The notes under the pieces are model-generated. The model was given only the letters and a program-made list of their open reading frames with translations, did not search any database and was not told where the DNA came from. Below, piece by piece: positions 17,958 to 30,613 of a DNA stretch of 64,000 nucleotides. Positions within the stretch are counted from its first letter, which is position 1. Each line of letters opens with the position of its first letter. The stretch is from Neptuniibacter sp. CAU 1671. Lineage in GTDB: Bacteria > Pseudomonadota > Gammaproteobacteria > Pseudomonadales > Balneatricaceae. The position numbers were made by a program, and so were the translations under genes. Location: the NCBI RefSeq assembly GCF_029222905.1, contig NZ_JARHUE010000001.1, positions 434,001 through 498,000 on the forward strand, read 5' to 3'.

Positions 17958-19058
17958 ATGACCGCCTACATACTGCGCCGGTTGCTGTTGATTATCCCCA
18001 CTCTGCTGGGCATTCTGACCATCAACTTCATCATTGTTCAGGCCGCCCCGGGTGGCCCTGTGGAACAGGCAATCGCCCAGCTTGAAGGGCTTGATGTGGG
18101 CGCCACCGCACGTATCAGTGGTTCACAAACAGACCTCAGCAGCCAGGGCCCGGGCAGTAACGGTAGTAATGACAGCAATTACCGCGGTGCCCGCGGCCTG
18201 GACCCTGCGCTGGTGCAGGAGATAGAGGCGCTTTATGGATTCGACAAACCCGCCCATGAGCGCTTCTGGGATATGCTGAAAAGTTATGCCCAGTTCGATT
18301 TTGGCAAGAGCCTGTTCAGTGACAAATCCGTGGTCGAGCTGATCATCGAGAAGATTCCGGTCTCCATCACCCTCGGCTTATGGACCACCCTGATCACCTA
18401 CATGATCTCGATCCCCTTGGGTATTCGCAAAGCAGTGCGCGACGGCACGCCTTTCGATATCTGGACCAGCAGCGCCATTATTGTCGGTTATGCGATCCCC
18501 AACTTCCTGTTCGCGATTCTACTGATTGTGGTGTTTGCAGGCGGTACCTGGCTGGACTGGTTCCCGCTTCGCGGCCTGACCTCGCCGGATTTTGACCAAC
18601 TCACACTCTGGGGCAAGGTTGTCGATTATTTCTGGCATATCACCCTGCCGGTGCTGGCATCGGTCATCGGCAGTTTTGCCGCCCTGACCATGCTAACCAA
18701 AAACTCCTTTCTGGATGAGATCAACAAGCAATATGTACTGACCGCCCGCGCCAAAGGTCTGTCTGAAAATCAGGTGCTTTACGGTCATGTGTTCCGCAAT
18801 GCCATGCTGATCATCATCGCCGGTATGCCCGCGGCACTGATCTCGATTTTCTTTACCGGCTCCATGCTGATTGAGGTCATTTTCTCGCTGGATGGGATCG
18901 GACTGCTGGGCTACGAAGCCGTGATCAACCGTGACTATCCGGTGATATTCGGCACCCTCTATATTTTTACCCTGATCGGCCTGTTGCTCAAACTCATCAG
19001 TGACATTACCTATGTCCTGGTAGACCCCCGCATCGATTTTGAGAGTCGGGAGCACTGA
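17958..19058 (+). CDS. yejB: ABC importer permease YejB
   Basis: A 366-residue inner-membrane permease. Start [20 protein letters not shown] and the [12 protein letters not shown]-type first periplasmic segment match YejB; the EAA loop (about residues 265-285, [20 protein letters not shown]) docks on the ATPase. A low-complexity Ser/Gly/Asn stretch at about 60-75 ([14 protein letters not shown]) is the only irregular part. The ATG at 17958 follows the yejA stop by two bases. Confidence 0.94.
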   Translation: MTAYILRRLLLIIPTLLGILTINFIIVQAAPGGPVEQAIAQLEGLDVGATARISGSQTDLSSQGPGSNGSNDSNYRGARGLDPALVQEIEALYGFDKPAHERFWDMLKSYAQFDFGKSLFSDKSVVELIIEKIPVSITLGLWTTLITYMISIPLGIRKAVRDGTPFDIWTSSAIIVGYAIPNFLFAILLIVVFAGGTWLDWFPLRGLTSPDFDQLTLWGKVVDYFWHITLPVLASVIGSFAALTMLTKNSFLDEINKQYVLTARAKGLSENQVLYGHVFRNAMLIIIAGMPAALISIFFTGSMLIEVIFSLDGIGLLGYEAVINRDYPVIFGTLYIFTLIGLLLKLISDITYVLVDPRIDFESREH

Positions 19059-19060
19059 GC

Positions 19061-20095
19061 ATGGCCATGAAGATGAGTCCCCTGAATCAACGTCGTATTG
19101 CTAATTTTCGTAACAACCGCCGCGGTTACTGGTCGTTGTGGATTTTTCTGGCGCTGTTTCTGCTGTCACTCTTTGCTGAGCTTCTGGCCAATGACCGACC
19201 TTTGCTGGTTAAATTTCAGGGCGATCTGTATTACCCGGTACTGACAGATTACACCGAACTCACCTTTGGCGGTGATTTTGAAAGCCCTCCTGATTACAAA
19301 GACCCGTATATTCAAGAGCTGATAAAAGAGAAAGGTCAGGGTTGGATTCTCTGGGCACCGATCCCTTTCAGCTATAACACCATCAATTATGATCTACCGA
19401 TTCCGGCCCCCTCTCCACCGACACTGGAGAATCTGCTGGGTACCGATGATCAGGGCCGGGATGTGCTGGCCCGGGTAATTTATGGCTTTCGGATATCAGT
19501 ATTGTTTGCAGTGGTGCTGACGCTGGCCAGTTCCGTCATCGGCATCATTGCCGGGGCTGTGCAGGGTTATTACGGCGGCAAGGTCGATCTGCTGTTTCAG
19601 CGCTTTATCGAGATCTGGTCCGGCCTGCCAGTGCTGTTCCTGCTGATCATTCTGGCCAGTGTTGTGGAACCAAATTTCTGGTGGCTATTGGGCATCATGC
19701 TGCTCTTCTCCTGGATGAATCTGGTGGATGTAGTGCGCGCCGAGTTTCTGCGCGGCCGCAACCTTGAATATGTGCGCGCAGCCCGCGCCCTGGGGTTGGG
19801 TAACCGCAGCATCATGTTCCGGCATATTCTGCCGAATGCCATGGTCGCCACCCTGACCTTTATGCCGTTTATTTTTAATGGCTCGCTCGTCACTTTGACT
19901 GCACTGGATTTTCTGGGGTTTGGCCTGCCGCCGGGTTCTCCATCACTGGGTGAACTGGTGGCTCAGGGCAAAACCAACCTGCATGCCCCCTGGCTTGGCA
20001 TCACCGCTTTTGTGGTGCTTTCGCTGATGCTCAGCTTACTTATTTTTATTGGTGAGGCTGTCCGTGACGCCTTCGACCCAAGGAAAGTGCAATGA
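19061..20095 (+). CDS. yejE: ABC importer permease YejE
   Basis: A 344-residue permease, partner of YejB. Start region SPLNQRRIANFRNNRRGYWS is characteristic, with the LGTDDQGRDVLARVIYGFR motif of OppC-type permeases and the EAA loop VRAARALGLGNRSIMFRHIL. It begins two bases after yejB and its stop overlaps the yejF start by four bases (ATGA). Confidence 0.95.
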   Translation: MAMKMSPLNQRRIANFRNNRRGYWSLWIFLALFLLSLFAELLANDRPLLVKFQGDLYYPVLTDYTELTFGGDFESPPDYKDPYIQELIKEKGQGWILWAPIPFSYNTINYDLPIPAPSPPTLENLLGTDDQGRDVLARVIYGFRISVLFAVVLTLASSVIGIIAGAVQGYYGGKVDLLFQRFIEIWSGLPVLFLLIILASVVEPNFWWLLGIMLLFSWMNLVDVVRAEFLRGRNLEYVRAARALGLGNRSIMFRHILPNAMVATLTFMPFIFNGSLVTLTALDFLGFGLPPGSPSLGELVAQGKTNLHAPWLGITAFVVLSLMLSLLIFIGEAVRDAFDPRKVQ

Positions 20096-21300
20096 CAGAG
20101 CCACTGCTTCAGGTAAATCATCTGGCCGTTGATTTTGTGCAGGGTGAGCGCACGGTGCACGCAGTAAAGGATGTCAGCTTCCAACTGCATAAAGGTGAGA
20201 CGCTGGCGCTGGTAGGCGAATCAGGCTCCGGCAAATCGGTCACCGCCATGTCGATTCTGAAACTGCTGCCCTACCCAAAAGCACGGCATCCACAGGGCGA
20301 GATACTGTTTCAGGGGCAATCACTGCTGCCGCTGGAAGAAGCTCAGATGCGTCAACTGCGTGGGCGGAAAATCAGCGTTATCTTTCAGGAGCCGATGACC
20401 TCACTGAATCCGCTGCATACAATTGAAAAACAGATTGGCGAGGTCCTGTTCCTGCATCAGGGTCTGAATGCAAAAGCCGCTCGGGCCCGTATTATTGAAC
20501 TGCTTGATCTTGTAGGCATTCCCGACCCGGTAAGCCGTCTGGGCAGTTACCCGCATCAACTGTCCGGCGGCCAGCGCCAGCGGGTAATGATCGCCATGGC
20601 ACTGGCGAATAACCCGGAACTGCTGATTGCAGATGAACCCACCACGGCACTGGATGTGACCATTCAGGAGCAGATCCTGCAACTGCTGCAAGAACTGCAG
20701 GCAAAACTGGGCATGGCCGTGCTGCTAATCACCCATGATCTGAACATTGTGCGCCGCTATGCCCATCAGGTGTGCGTGATGTATCAGGGTGAACAGGTTG
20801 AATCTGCCGCCACAGCTCAGCTTTTTTCGGCACCACAACACCCCTACACTGTAAAACTGCTGGATGCGGAACCCTCTGGCGAAGCCCCTGCGCTGCCGGA
20901 GCAACAATACAGATTACTGCAGACCGAAGCCCTTAAAATCTGGTTCCCGATCAAACAGGGTCTGCTGCAACGAACGGTGGATCACTTCCGCGCGGTTAAC
21001 CATGCAGACCTGATCCTGCATAAAGGCGAGACACTGGGCATTGTGGGCGAATCTGGCTCCGGCAAGACGACGTTGGCGCTGGCCATCCTGAAACTGATTC
21101 GCAGTGAAGGCAGAATTGTACTCGAGCAGACCGACCTGTCCGCCATGAGCCAGCGTGAAGTAAAACCGCTGCGGCGTAAAATGCAGATTGTGTTTCAGGA
21201 CCCCTTCGGCAGTCTCAGTCCGCGCATGTCCATCGCCGAGATCATTGCAGAGGGCTTGAAATTCATTACCCGGAGCAACAAAGTCAGCATGACAAGATGA
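20092..21300 (+). pseudogene. yejF: ABC importer ATPase YejF, N-terminal part before a frameshift
   Basis: YejF is a double ATPase that powers YejABE. This piece (402 residues) holds the full first ATPase (Walker A GESGSGKS near residue 43, LSGGQRQR, Walker B LLIADEP, H-loop THD) and the start of the second (Walker A GESGSGKT near 320, Q-loop IVFQDPFG). At about 21256-21260 the frame shifts: after EIIAEGL the reading becomes KFITRSNKVSMTR and stops at 21300. Reading one base back gives EIHYPEQQSQHDKMICEVL, the expected continuation. One G appears lost. It may be a real mutation or a sequencing error. Confidence 0.88.
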
Positions 21301-21689
21301 TCTGCGAGGTACTGGCTGAGGTAGGCATCGACCCGGCAAGCCGATATCGCTACCCCCATGAATTTTCCGGCGGACAGCGCCAGCGTATCGCCATCGCACG
21401 GGCACTGGTATTGCAACCGGAACTGATCATTCTGGATGAGCCCACCTCTGCACTGGACAGAACCGTGCAAAAACAGATTATCGACCTGTTACGCCGCCTC
21501 CAGCAGACCCATCAGCTGAGTTATCTGTTTATCAGTCATGACCTGGCGGTGGTCCGAGCACTGAGCCATCGAGTCATCGTGATGCATCAGGGGGATGTGG
21601 TTGAACAGGGCACCACTGAGCAAATCTTCAATGCGCCACAACAGCCTTACACGCAAAAGCTGCTGCATGCTGCCTTCAGCAACAGCTAA
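21258..21689 (+). pseudogene. yejF: YejF, C-terminal part after the frameshift
   Basis: Continuation of yejF in the -1 frame: it carries the second ATPase's signature FSGGQRQRIAIARAL, Walker B LIILDEPTSALD and H-loop FISHDLAVV, but no Walker A, so alone it cannot be a full ATPase. An ATG at 21297 overlaps the stop of the first part (ATGA), so this fragment of 130 residues could be translated by coupling. Whether the two pieces assemble is unknown. Confidence 0.88.
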
Positions 21690-21894
21690 AGCGAGAATTA
21701 AGCACCCACTTTAGGCTGTGCACCCATTAGACCGGTGAAGTCATTCTTTAGAGCAAAATTATCTAACAGCTATTTTTTTGCGTTAGAATACCACCTTAGT
21801 TTTACCCTGCCCGTTTGTGCGCTTGAGAATTATCGGACTGCCCTCCGCGCAGCTCACTTTGGTGGCCAGTCCCATGATTCTACGAGGTAACATA

Positions 21895-23193
21895 ATGAAC
21901 AACACGCCACATCACATCGTCGTGGTCGGCGGAGGAGCCGGTGGTCTGGAGCTGGCCACCCAGCTAGGCCATCGCTACCGCAAAAATGACCAGATCAATG
22001 TCACCCTGGTCGACAAAAAACGCTTCCATATCTGGAAACCGTTATTGCATGAGGTAGCCACAGGCTCACTGGATACCAACCTTGACGGTGTTGTGTATCA
22101 CGCCCACGCAGCGAAACATCATTACGAGTTTCAGCTGGGCTGTTTCTGCGACCTCGACACCGATAATCAGACCATTACGCTGGCTGAAACCTTTGATGAT
22201 CAGGGTGAACCGGTACTGCCTGAGCGCAAGTTGCCTTATGACACTCTGATCATGGCACTTGGCAGTGTCAGCAACGATTTCAATACTCCGGGTGTTAAAG
22301 ATCACTGCTTCTTCCTGGACACCCCTGAGGAAGCAGAGCGTTTTCGTGAGGCCCTGCTGAATAACTTTATGCGCGTTAATCAACAGGATAACGGTGTACT
22401 GGATATTGCCATCGTCGGTGGCGGTGCAACCGGTGTTGAGTTGTCAGCAGAGTTGTACAACGTCACCGATATGCTGAAAGCCTATGGCATGAAACGTATG
22501 ACTAATGATCAGTTGCGAATTACGCTGATTGAAGCCGGTCCGCGTATCCTGCCTGCGCTGCCTGACAATATCGCGCTGTCTGCCCTTAAAGCACTGGCTG
22601 AACTGGGTGTTACCGTCCGCTCGAATACGCTGATTAAATCGTCCACTAAAGATGGTTTTATCACCGCTGATGACGAACTGATCCCGGCTAAAATGCAGAT
22701 CTGGGCTGCCGGGGTAAAAGCCCCCACCTTCCTTGCAGATCTGTACAAGTTTGAGCTCAACAAAGTTAACCAGATCATGGTTAAGTCGACTCTGCAGAGC
22801 ACGCTGCATGAGAATATCTTTGTGATTGGCGATTGCTGCGCATGCCTGCAGCCAGACGGTACCTGGGTACCACCACGGGCACAGTCAGCGCACCAGATGG
22901 CCTCACTGGTACTGGAAAACATCCGCCGCCGGTTTGAAGACAAACCGCTGAAAGACTACCTGTACAGGGATCATGGCTCTTTGGTGAATCTGAGCCGCTA
23001 CAGCACTGTAGGCAGCCTGATGGGTAACTTGAGTCGCAGCAGCATGTTTATTGAGGGACGTATTGCCCGCTTTGTGTACCTGTCGCTTTATCGTATGCAC
23101 CAATTCGCGATACACGGCTGGGCCAAGGCACTGATGGTTATACTGGCCGAAAAAGTCGGCAAGGTAGTTCGGCCAAAGATGAAACTGCACTGA
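21895..23193 (+). CDS. ndh: Type II NADH dehydrogenase
   Basis: A 432-residue membrane-associated flavoprotein that passes electrons from NADH to quinone without pumping protons. FAD-binding motif VVVGGGAGGLELATQLG is at the N-terminus and the NADH-binding motif IVGGGATGVELSAEL in the middle; VIGDCCACLQPDG binds FAD. Start ATG at 21895 with a GAGG site 8-11 bases upstream; length equals E. coli Ndh. Confidence 0.95.
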   Translation: MNNTPHHIVVVGGGAGGLELATQLGHRYRKNDQINVTLVDKKRFHIWKPLLHEVATGSLDTNLDGVVYHAHAAKHHYEFQLGCFCDLDTDNQTITLAETFDDQGEPVLPERKLPYDTLIMALGSVSNDFNTPGVKDHCFFLDTPEEAERFREALLNNFMRVNQQDNGVLDIAIVGGGATGVELSAELYNVTDMLKAYGMKRMTNDQLRITLIEAGPRILPALPDNIALSALKALAELGVTVRSNTLIKSSTKDGFITADDELIPAKMQIWAAGVKAPTFLADLYKFELNKVNQIMVKSTLQSTLHENIFVIGDCCACLQPDGTWVPPRAQSAHQMASLVLENIRRRFEDKPLKDYLYRDHGSLVNLSRYSTVGSLMGNLSRSSMFIEGRIARFVYLSLYRMHQFAIHGWAKALMVILAEKVGKVVRPKMKLH

Positions 23194-23204
23194 GCATTGC
23201 TGAT

Positions 23205-23242
23205 ACCGGCGTCCCAGACTACTGACGACGCCGGTCTATTTT
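23205..23242 (+). terminator. Probable terminator after ndh
   Basis: ACCGGCGTC (23205-23213) pairs perfectly with GACGCCGGT (23227-23235), loop of 13 bases, followed by CTATTTT. It touches the stop codon of the convergent hemerythrin gene. Confidence 0.65.
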
Positions 23243-23601
23243 GCCGCAGATGACCAGATAAACTCTTCCAGCTTTTTGTCGATCCGCATGATATGGCGGG
23301 TCAGCCACTCGGTCAGAAACTCCGATAATAACCGTCTCAGCTCCGCATCATAGGTATGATGCTCCTGCTGCATTCGCTTCAGTTCTTCACGAAATTTATT
23401 GTGTGCTGCTGTGTGCTGGTCGCACTCGGGGTATCCCAACTGCTGCATGTAAGCTTCTTCTAACGAGAAGTGGTGCTCAGCATATTCATATAAACGGCTG
23501 AATACTTCGGCATCGGCATGGTTGCACTTAATATCATCAATTAAGACAAACAGCCGCTGGTGCTGCTGATCCTGCCAGATCAGTTCACTGGTTTTACTCA
23601 T
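23236..23601 (-). CDS. Bacteriohemerythrin
   Basis: A 121-residue single-domain hemerythrin that binds O2 at a non-heme di-iron site. The iron ligands are in place: H14, H44, E48, H63, H67, H103 and D108 (motifs HHFSLEE, HTAAH, HIMRID). Such proteins store or sense oxygen. It lies near an NADH dehydrogenase and a cytochrome c but has its own transcription unit on the minus strand. Confidence 0.94.
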   Translation of the reverse strand: MSKTSELIWQDQQHQRLFVLIDDIKCNHADAEVFSRLYEYAEHHFSLEEAYMQQLGYPECDQHTAAHNKFREELKRMQQEHHTYDAELRRLLSEFLTEWLTRHIMRIDKKLEEFIWSSAAK

Positions 23602-23692
23602 TGGCTGCTCCTGTTGTTATTATAAAGCCCCAGTAAAACAGTTTCGCAGATTGTCAGAAATTCATCATTGATCCATATCAAGCAGGCTCGGT

Positions 23693-24193
23693 TCACTCTG
23701 GCGACGGCTGATGCAGTTTAACGACCACTCCGGTAAGCAACATGATCATCAGCACAGCCCCTGCAAAGAGATACAGGCCCGGATGCACTTCGATTGAAGC
23801 AAACGCACCGAGTTTGACCATCACCACCAGCACCGCCACTACCAGCACATCCAGCATCGCCCAACGGCCATAGTCATGCATCAGATATAGCAGACGTTTC
23901 AGACGTACAGTGCTGAGCCGACCATGATTAACCAGCCTGAAAAGCAAGCCCATCTTCAGCAGCGGCACACATACGCTGAACGCCAGCAATAACAGGCCAA
24001 GCAACAGGTTACCCCGCTCAAACAGACCGGAAATACCCGAGATCACCGAAAACGTATTATCAAATATCAGCAGTTGGGTCAGCGTCACCATGGGCAACCA
24101 AAGCCCTGCCAGCAACAGGCCCAGTGTCAGCAAAAGCAAAAAATTTAACACCAGCCGACGGCAATTCAGTCGTAGCAGCAACGCTGTAATCAA
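23693..24193 (-). CDS. PqiA-type integral membrane protein
   Basis: A 166-residue protein with four predicted membrane helices, of the paraquat-inducible protein A family: the LPMVTLTQLLIFDNTFSVIS and LLLAFSVCVPLLKM segments and HDYGRWAMLDVLVVAVLVV are typical. It corresponds to one PqiA module without the zinc-ribbon parts. PqiA proteins work with MCE proteins in lipid traffic, but no MCE gene is nearby. It starts 16 bases after the cytochrome c gene. Confidence 0.82.
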   Translation of the reverse strand: MITALLLRLNCRRLVLNFLLLLTLGLLLAGLWLPMVTLTQLLIFDNTFSVISGISGLFERGNLLLGLLLLAFSVCVPLLKMGLLFRLVNHGRLSTVRLKRLLYLMHDYGRWAMLDVLVVAVLVVMVKLGAFASIEVHPGLYLFAGAVLMIMLLTGVVVKLHQPSPE

Positions 24194-24209
24194 TTGATAA
24201 CCCTATGTA

Positions 24210-24536
24210 TCAGGGTTCAAAGTGGTAGTAGGCACGGTTCAGATACGCTGCAACGTCCTCAACATCATCAGGAAACCAGCCTGCATCGAGATTGGTATTG
24301 CAGCGCTCAACCATTGCGACCAGCGATGGATAGGTTTTAATGATCCGGTTCTCGCGCTGATAAACCTTGGCTGAGTGACAGGTTTCACAGTTGGCATCCT
24401 TGAACGTCAAGCCGTTCAGCGTCATTTCAACGGAAACGCTGTTATAGAGTTGCTCGCCGTTATCTGCATCGGCAGCATAAGCCGGACCGCACAATAACGC
24501 GATCACCAACCAGGCGTTTTTAATAGATAGTTGCAT
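24210..24536 (-). CDS. Small periplasmic c-type cytochrome
   Basis: A 108-residue exported monoheme cytochrome: signal peptide ends at AYAA (about residue 21), heme motif CETCH at residues 50-54. A distal ligand Met is not obvious; M37 and M74 are candidates. It follows dsbD by 18 bases, in the same transcription unit, and heme attachment depends on reduced cysteines that DsbD helps supply. Partner enzyme unknown. Confidence 0.85.
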   Translation of the reverse strand: MQLSIKNAWLVIALLCGPAYAADADNGEQLYNSVSVEMTLNGLTFKDANCETCHSAKVYQRENRIIKTYPSLVAMVERCNTNLDAGWFPDDVEDVAAYLNRAYYHFEP

Positions 24537-24554
24537 CTGTAACCTCCGACAGCC

Positions 24555-26411
24555 TCAGCGCAATACGGCAATATGCTGGGTAAACTCCGCTGGTGACATC
24601 ACCCCAACCACCGTTAGCTCAGGACGCAACGAGCCCTGTCCGTCATAAAAAATCAGCGCTGGAGGACCGATAACTTTGTATTGTTTGCTCAGCGCTTTCG
24701 CTTCCGCATCATTAGCGGTGACATCCACCTTGATCAAAGCATAGTTCTGCAAAGCCTGCTGCACCGAAGGATCGGAAAAAGTAAAGGTATCCAGTTCAAC
24801 GCAGGCAACACACCAATCTGCATAGAAATCCAGCATCACCGGTTGTCCTGCCTGCTGTGCCTGAGCAAGCGCCTGTTCCAGTTCCGCCTGCGTGGTCAGT
24901 TTACGCATCGCCAGATTGCTGGAAGCCTGCGCAGAAACCGATGCAATTCCCTGCAGCGGGTAAAGCAGGTTTCTGCCACCAGACAAAGCCCCTACCATTA
25001 GTGCCGCGCCGTACAAAAAAATAACCAGACCAACCCCTTTTGCAAGGTGTTGTATCGCGTGGTCCTGTTTCTCGAGACGGTGAAATGAACCCATAAACAC
25101 CGCAGTTACAATCAACACAATCGCCAGCAACCACATAGTCACCGCGGTTGGTACGATACGGTCCAGCATCCAGATCGCCAGCAACAGTAACGCCACACCA
25201 AAAGCGGCTTTCACCTTCTCCATCCACAACCCTGCATGGGGCAGCAGCTTACCGGCAGAAGCACCGATCAGTAACAACGGTGCCCCCATACCCATGCTCA
25301 GGAAAAACAGCGCCAGTCCACCCAGCACCGGGTCAGCCGCTTGTCCGATATAAATCAGCGCACCTGCCAGCGGTGCTGCGACACAGGGGCCCACAATCAA
25401 AGCGGACAACAGTCCCATAATAAACACACCGGTCACAGTACCGCCGTGCTGGCTGTTACTCAGGCGGCTCAGGCGACTCTGCAAACTACTCGGTAGCTGC
25501 AGTTCATAAAAACCAAACATGGAGAGTGAGAGCAGCACAAACACCAGGCTGAACAGGCTGATCACCCAGGGATTCTGGAACAGTGCCTGAATGTTTTCAC
25601 CAAACATGCCCGCAACTACACCCGCCAGGGTGTAAGTCAGGGCCATGGCCAGCACATACACCAATGACAACATAAAACCGTGACGACCCGAGAGATGTTT
25701 ACCCTGGCCGATAATGATGCTGGACAGGATGGGAATCATTGGGAATACGCAGGGGGTCAATGACAGCGCCAGACCCGCCACAAAAAAGGCACCCAGCGTC
25801 AGTAGCAGATTGCCGTTTTGAAGCAGAGCGGCAAACTGATCCTGTTCGCTGACAGGGGGCAAAGCAGTTAACGGAGCGCCGGTCTGGGGAGAGGCGACAT
25901 TGTAGACGGGGCGAGTGGATGCGGCCGGTAAATCCGCAGGAATCTGACTAAGCTGGATCTCTTTGGTCACAGGCGGATAACAGATACCGCCCTCCCAGCA
26001 TCCCTGATAGGTTACCTGTAACAGATCATCAACGGGCTCACCGGTGGTACTTTTCAGCAGTAACTCTACCTGCGCCCGGTTGTGGTAGACCCAGACCTGC
26101 CCAAACAGCGGGTCTTCCTTTAATTCAGCAGGGGCATTGGTTCGTTGCACAATCTCGCTGTGCTGCAAACCCTTGAACTCCATCCGGTCACGATAGAGGT
26201 AATAATCTGCCGGCATATCCCAATAAAGCGTCAGTACACCGCCTTCCTGGATGTGATTGAGGGTATAGGCTTTTTCGACTTCCAGCGGACCATCGGCACC
26301 CAGCCCACCCTGATCAAACAGACCCGCCGCAGCAGGCAGCACAGAGAAACACAAACACAATGTGATAAAGGCGCGCCAAAGCGGTTGAGTGAAACGATTA
26401 AACACTGACAT
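24555..26411 (-). CDS. dsbD: Thiol:disulfide interchange protein DsbD
   Basis: A 618-residue inner-membrane protein that moves electrons from cytosolic thioredoxin to periplasmic disulfide isomerases and cytochrome c maturation. Order: signal peptide, DsbD-alpha domain with the Cys pair in GCWEGGICYP, a membrane domain of about eight helices with SLTPCVFPMIPIL and GPCVAAPLAGAL, and a C-terminal thioredoxin domain with WCVAC (about residue 530). Heads an operon with a cytochrome c and a PqiA-like gene. Confidence 0.96.
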   Translation of the reverse strand: MSVFNRFTQPLWRAFITLCLCFSVLPAAAGLFDQGGLGADGPLEVEKAYTLNHIQEGGVLTLYWDMPADYYLYRDRMEFKGLQHSEIVQRTNAPAELKEDPLFGQVWVYHNRAQVELLLKSTTGEPVDDLLQVTYQGCWEGGICYPPVTKEIQLSQIPADLPAASTRPVYNVASPQTGAPLTALPPVSEQDQFAALLQNGNLLLTLGAFFVAGLALSLTPCVFPMIPILSSIIIGQGKHLSGRHGFMLSLVYVLAMALTYTLAGVVAGMFGENIQALFQNPWVISLFSLVFVLLSLSMFGFYELQLPSSLQSRLSRLSNSQHGGTVTGVFIMGLLSALIVGPCVAAPLAGALIYIGQAADPVLGGLALFFLSMGMGAPLLLIGASAGKLLPHAGLWMEKVKAAFGVALLLLAIWMLDRIVPTAVTMWLLAIVLIVTAVFMGSFHRLEKQDHAIQHLAKGVGLVIFLYGAALMVGALSGGRNLLYPLQGIASVSAQASSNLAMRKLTTQAELEQALAQAQQAGQPVMLDFYADWCVACVELDTFTFSDPSVQQALQNYALIKVDVTANDAEAKALSKQYKVIGPPALIFYDGQGSLRPELTVVGVMSPAEFTQHIAVLR

Positions 26412-26710
26412 TCCTTATGAAAGATCGGGATAGTTGATTGACCTGCAGTCCGCTCGCAAGTTCGGAACAGCCCCCGATATGATAAAGCAGATTATCCGAT
26501 GCAGCATCCTGCAGGCTATTTTGCAGCACAGACTGGGGTTCGAAAAGGACGATACCCTACTTTAGTTACGTGCGTGAGCTGACTCGGATCAGACAAAGTG
26601 ACAGTTTCACTTATGAATAGGGTTTTAGGCTTATAACAGCCGCATGATTGTGGTACAAAAGGCGTCTCCCTGATACAGAGGGATGTGTTCACAGCAGGAT
26701 TGACAAGATA
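26412..26710. other. Divergent intergenic region dsbD / DAHP synthase
   Basis: 299 bases without a gene. It must hold the promoters of both flanking genes. A short inverted repeat AAGTGA...TCACTT lies near 26600. I do not see a convincing sigma-70 promoter, TyrR box pair or attenuator peptide. Confidence 0.5.
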
Positions 26711-27778
26711 ATGACCGATACACGCGTTGAAGACCTGAATATAGAATCCACCACTGTCCTGATGTCACCGGACACCCTGAAGGCTGAACTGCCCCTGACC
26801 GAAGCGGCTGCGGCTGCCGTTATGCAGGGCCGTGCCGTTGTACGTGACATTCTGGATCGCAAAGACCCGCGTCTGCTGGTGGTAATTGGCCCCTGTTCTA
26901 TCCATGACACCGATGCGGCCATCGAATACGGCAAAAAACTGGCCGCCCTGCAGGAGCAGGTAAAAGACACCCTGTATCTGGTGATGCGCGTCTATTTTGA
27001 AAAACCCCGTACCACTGTGGGCTGGAAAGGTCTGATCAACGACCCGCATCTGAATGATTCTTTTGAGATTGAAGAAGGCCTGCACATTGCGCGCAAGCTG
27101 CTGATTGATTTGTCTGAGCTGGGCCTGCCTCTGGCCACCGAAGCCCTGGATCCGATCTCCCCGCAGTACATCCAGGACCTGATCTCCTGGTCTGCGATCG
27201 GCGCGCGTACCACTGAATCCCAGACTCACCGTGAGATGTCTTCCGGTTTATCCTGCGCTGTCGGCTTCAAAAACGGCACCGACGGTAGCCTGGATGTAGC
27301 CGTTAACGCGCTGAAATCTGTCAGCGCGCCCCACCGTTTCCTGGGTATTAACGCTGAAGGACAGGTAGCCATTGTGCATACTCGTGGCAATGCTTATGGC
27401 CATGTTGTGCTCCGTGGTGGTGGCGGCAAACCGAATTATGATTCCGTCAACGTTGCACTGTGCGAACAGGCACTGGAAAAAGCCGGTCTGGCGCAGAACA
27501 TCATGGTGGACTGCAGCCACGCCAACTCCAACAAAGACCCGGGCCTGCAACCATTGGTAGCTGATAACGTGGCCAACCAGATCCTTGAGGGCAACAAGTC
27601 CATCGTGGGTCTGATGATCGAGAGCAACCTTGGCTGGGGTAGTCAGTCGATCCCGGCTGATCTTTCCGAGCTGCAGTACGGCGTGTCTGTGACCGACGCC
27701 TGTATCGATTGGGCTGCCACAGACAAATGCCTGACAGAGATGCACGAAAAATTGAAACCGGTTCTAGCCAACCGGTAA
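26711..27778 (+). CDS. aroG: 3-deoxy-7-phosphoheptulonate (DAHP) synthase, class I
   Basis: A 355-residue enzyme that condenses phosphoenolpyruvate and erythrose-4-phosphate, the first step of aromatic amino acid synthesis. Motifs GPCSIHD, KPRTTVGWKGLINDP and HTRGNAYGHVVLRGG are intact. The start at 26711 (MTDTRVEDLNIESTT) matches the family; an earlier in-frame start would add 21 residues. Which aromatic amino acid inhibits it cannot be told with confidence from sequence, so the G in the symbol is provisional. Confidence 0.93.
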   Translation: MTDTRVEDLNIESTTVLMSPDTLKAELPLTEAAAAAVMQGRAVVRDILDRKDPRLLVVIGPCSIHDTDAAIEYGKKLAALQEQVKDTLYLVMRVYFEKPRTTVGWKGLINDPHLNDSFEIEEGLHIARKLLIDLSELGLPLATEALDPISPQYIQDLISWSAIGARTTESQTHREMSSGLSCAVGFKNGTDGSLDVAVNALKSVSAPHRFLGINAEGQVAIVHTRGNAYGHVVLRGGGGKPNYDSVNVALCEQALEKAGLAQNIMVDCSHANSNKDPGLQPLVADNVANQILEGNKSIVGLMIESNLGWGSQSIPADLSELQYGVSVTDACIDWAATDKCLTEMHEKLKPVLANR

Positions 27779-27783
27779 CTGAT

Positions 27784-27812
27784 AAAAAGGATCGCCACGG
27801 CGGTCCTTTTTT
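27784..27812 (+). terminator. Rho-independent terminator after DAHP synthase
   Basis: AAAAAGGATCGCC arm, ACGG spacer and CGGTCCTTTTTT arm with one G-T pair, six bases after the stop. Confidence 0.85.
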
Positions 27813-27975
27813 ATGTCAAACGAACCGGTAGAAGAGGTTTTTTAACTGCAAAAGGATTAGCACAACCTATTCAAAAACGCTGCTCATTAGCATTCATTTA
27901 TGTATATGATATTCTGAAGTACGCCAAGAACCTCCGGGATTAAAATAACAACACTGGGTGCGGATCAACTTTGTA

Positions 27976-30543
<2,568 letters not shown>

Positions 30544-30567
30544 ACGCCCCCCGACAGCGCTGCCCAT

Positions 30568-30598
30568 AAAAAAACCACCCGCAACGGGTGGTTTTTTA
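30568..30598. terminator. Bidirectional terminator between kinase and clpX
   Basis: A-rich arm with ACCACCCG, CAA loop, CGGGTGGT and six T, between two converging genes. Confidence 0.9.
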
Positions 30599-30613
30599 TG
30601 GTTCGGTTGCGAG

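Noticed and set aside
21250-21300. Programmed -1 frameshift in yejF
   Set aside because: No X-XXY-YYZ slippery site, no downstream pseudoknot seen; a single lost base is simpler.
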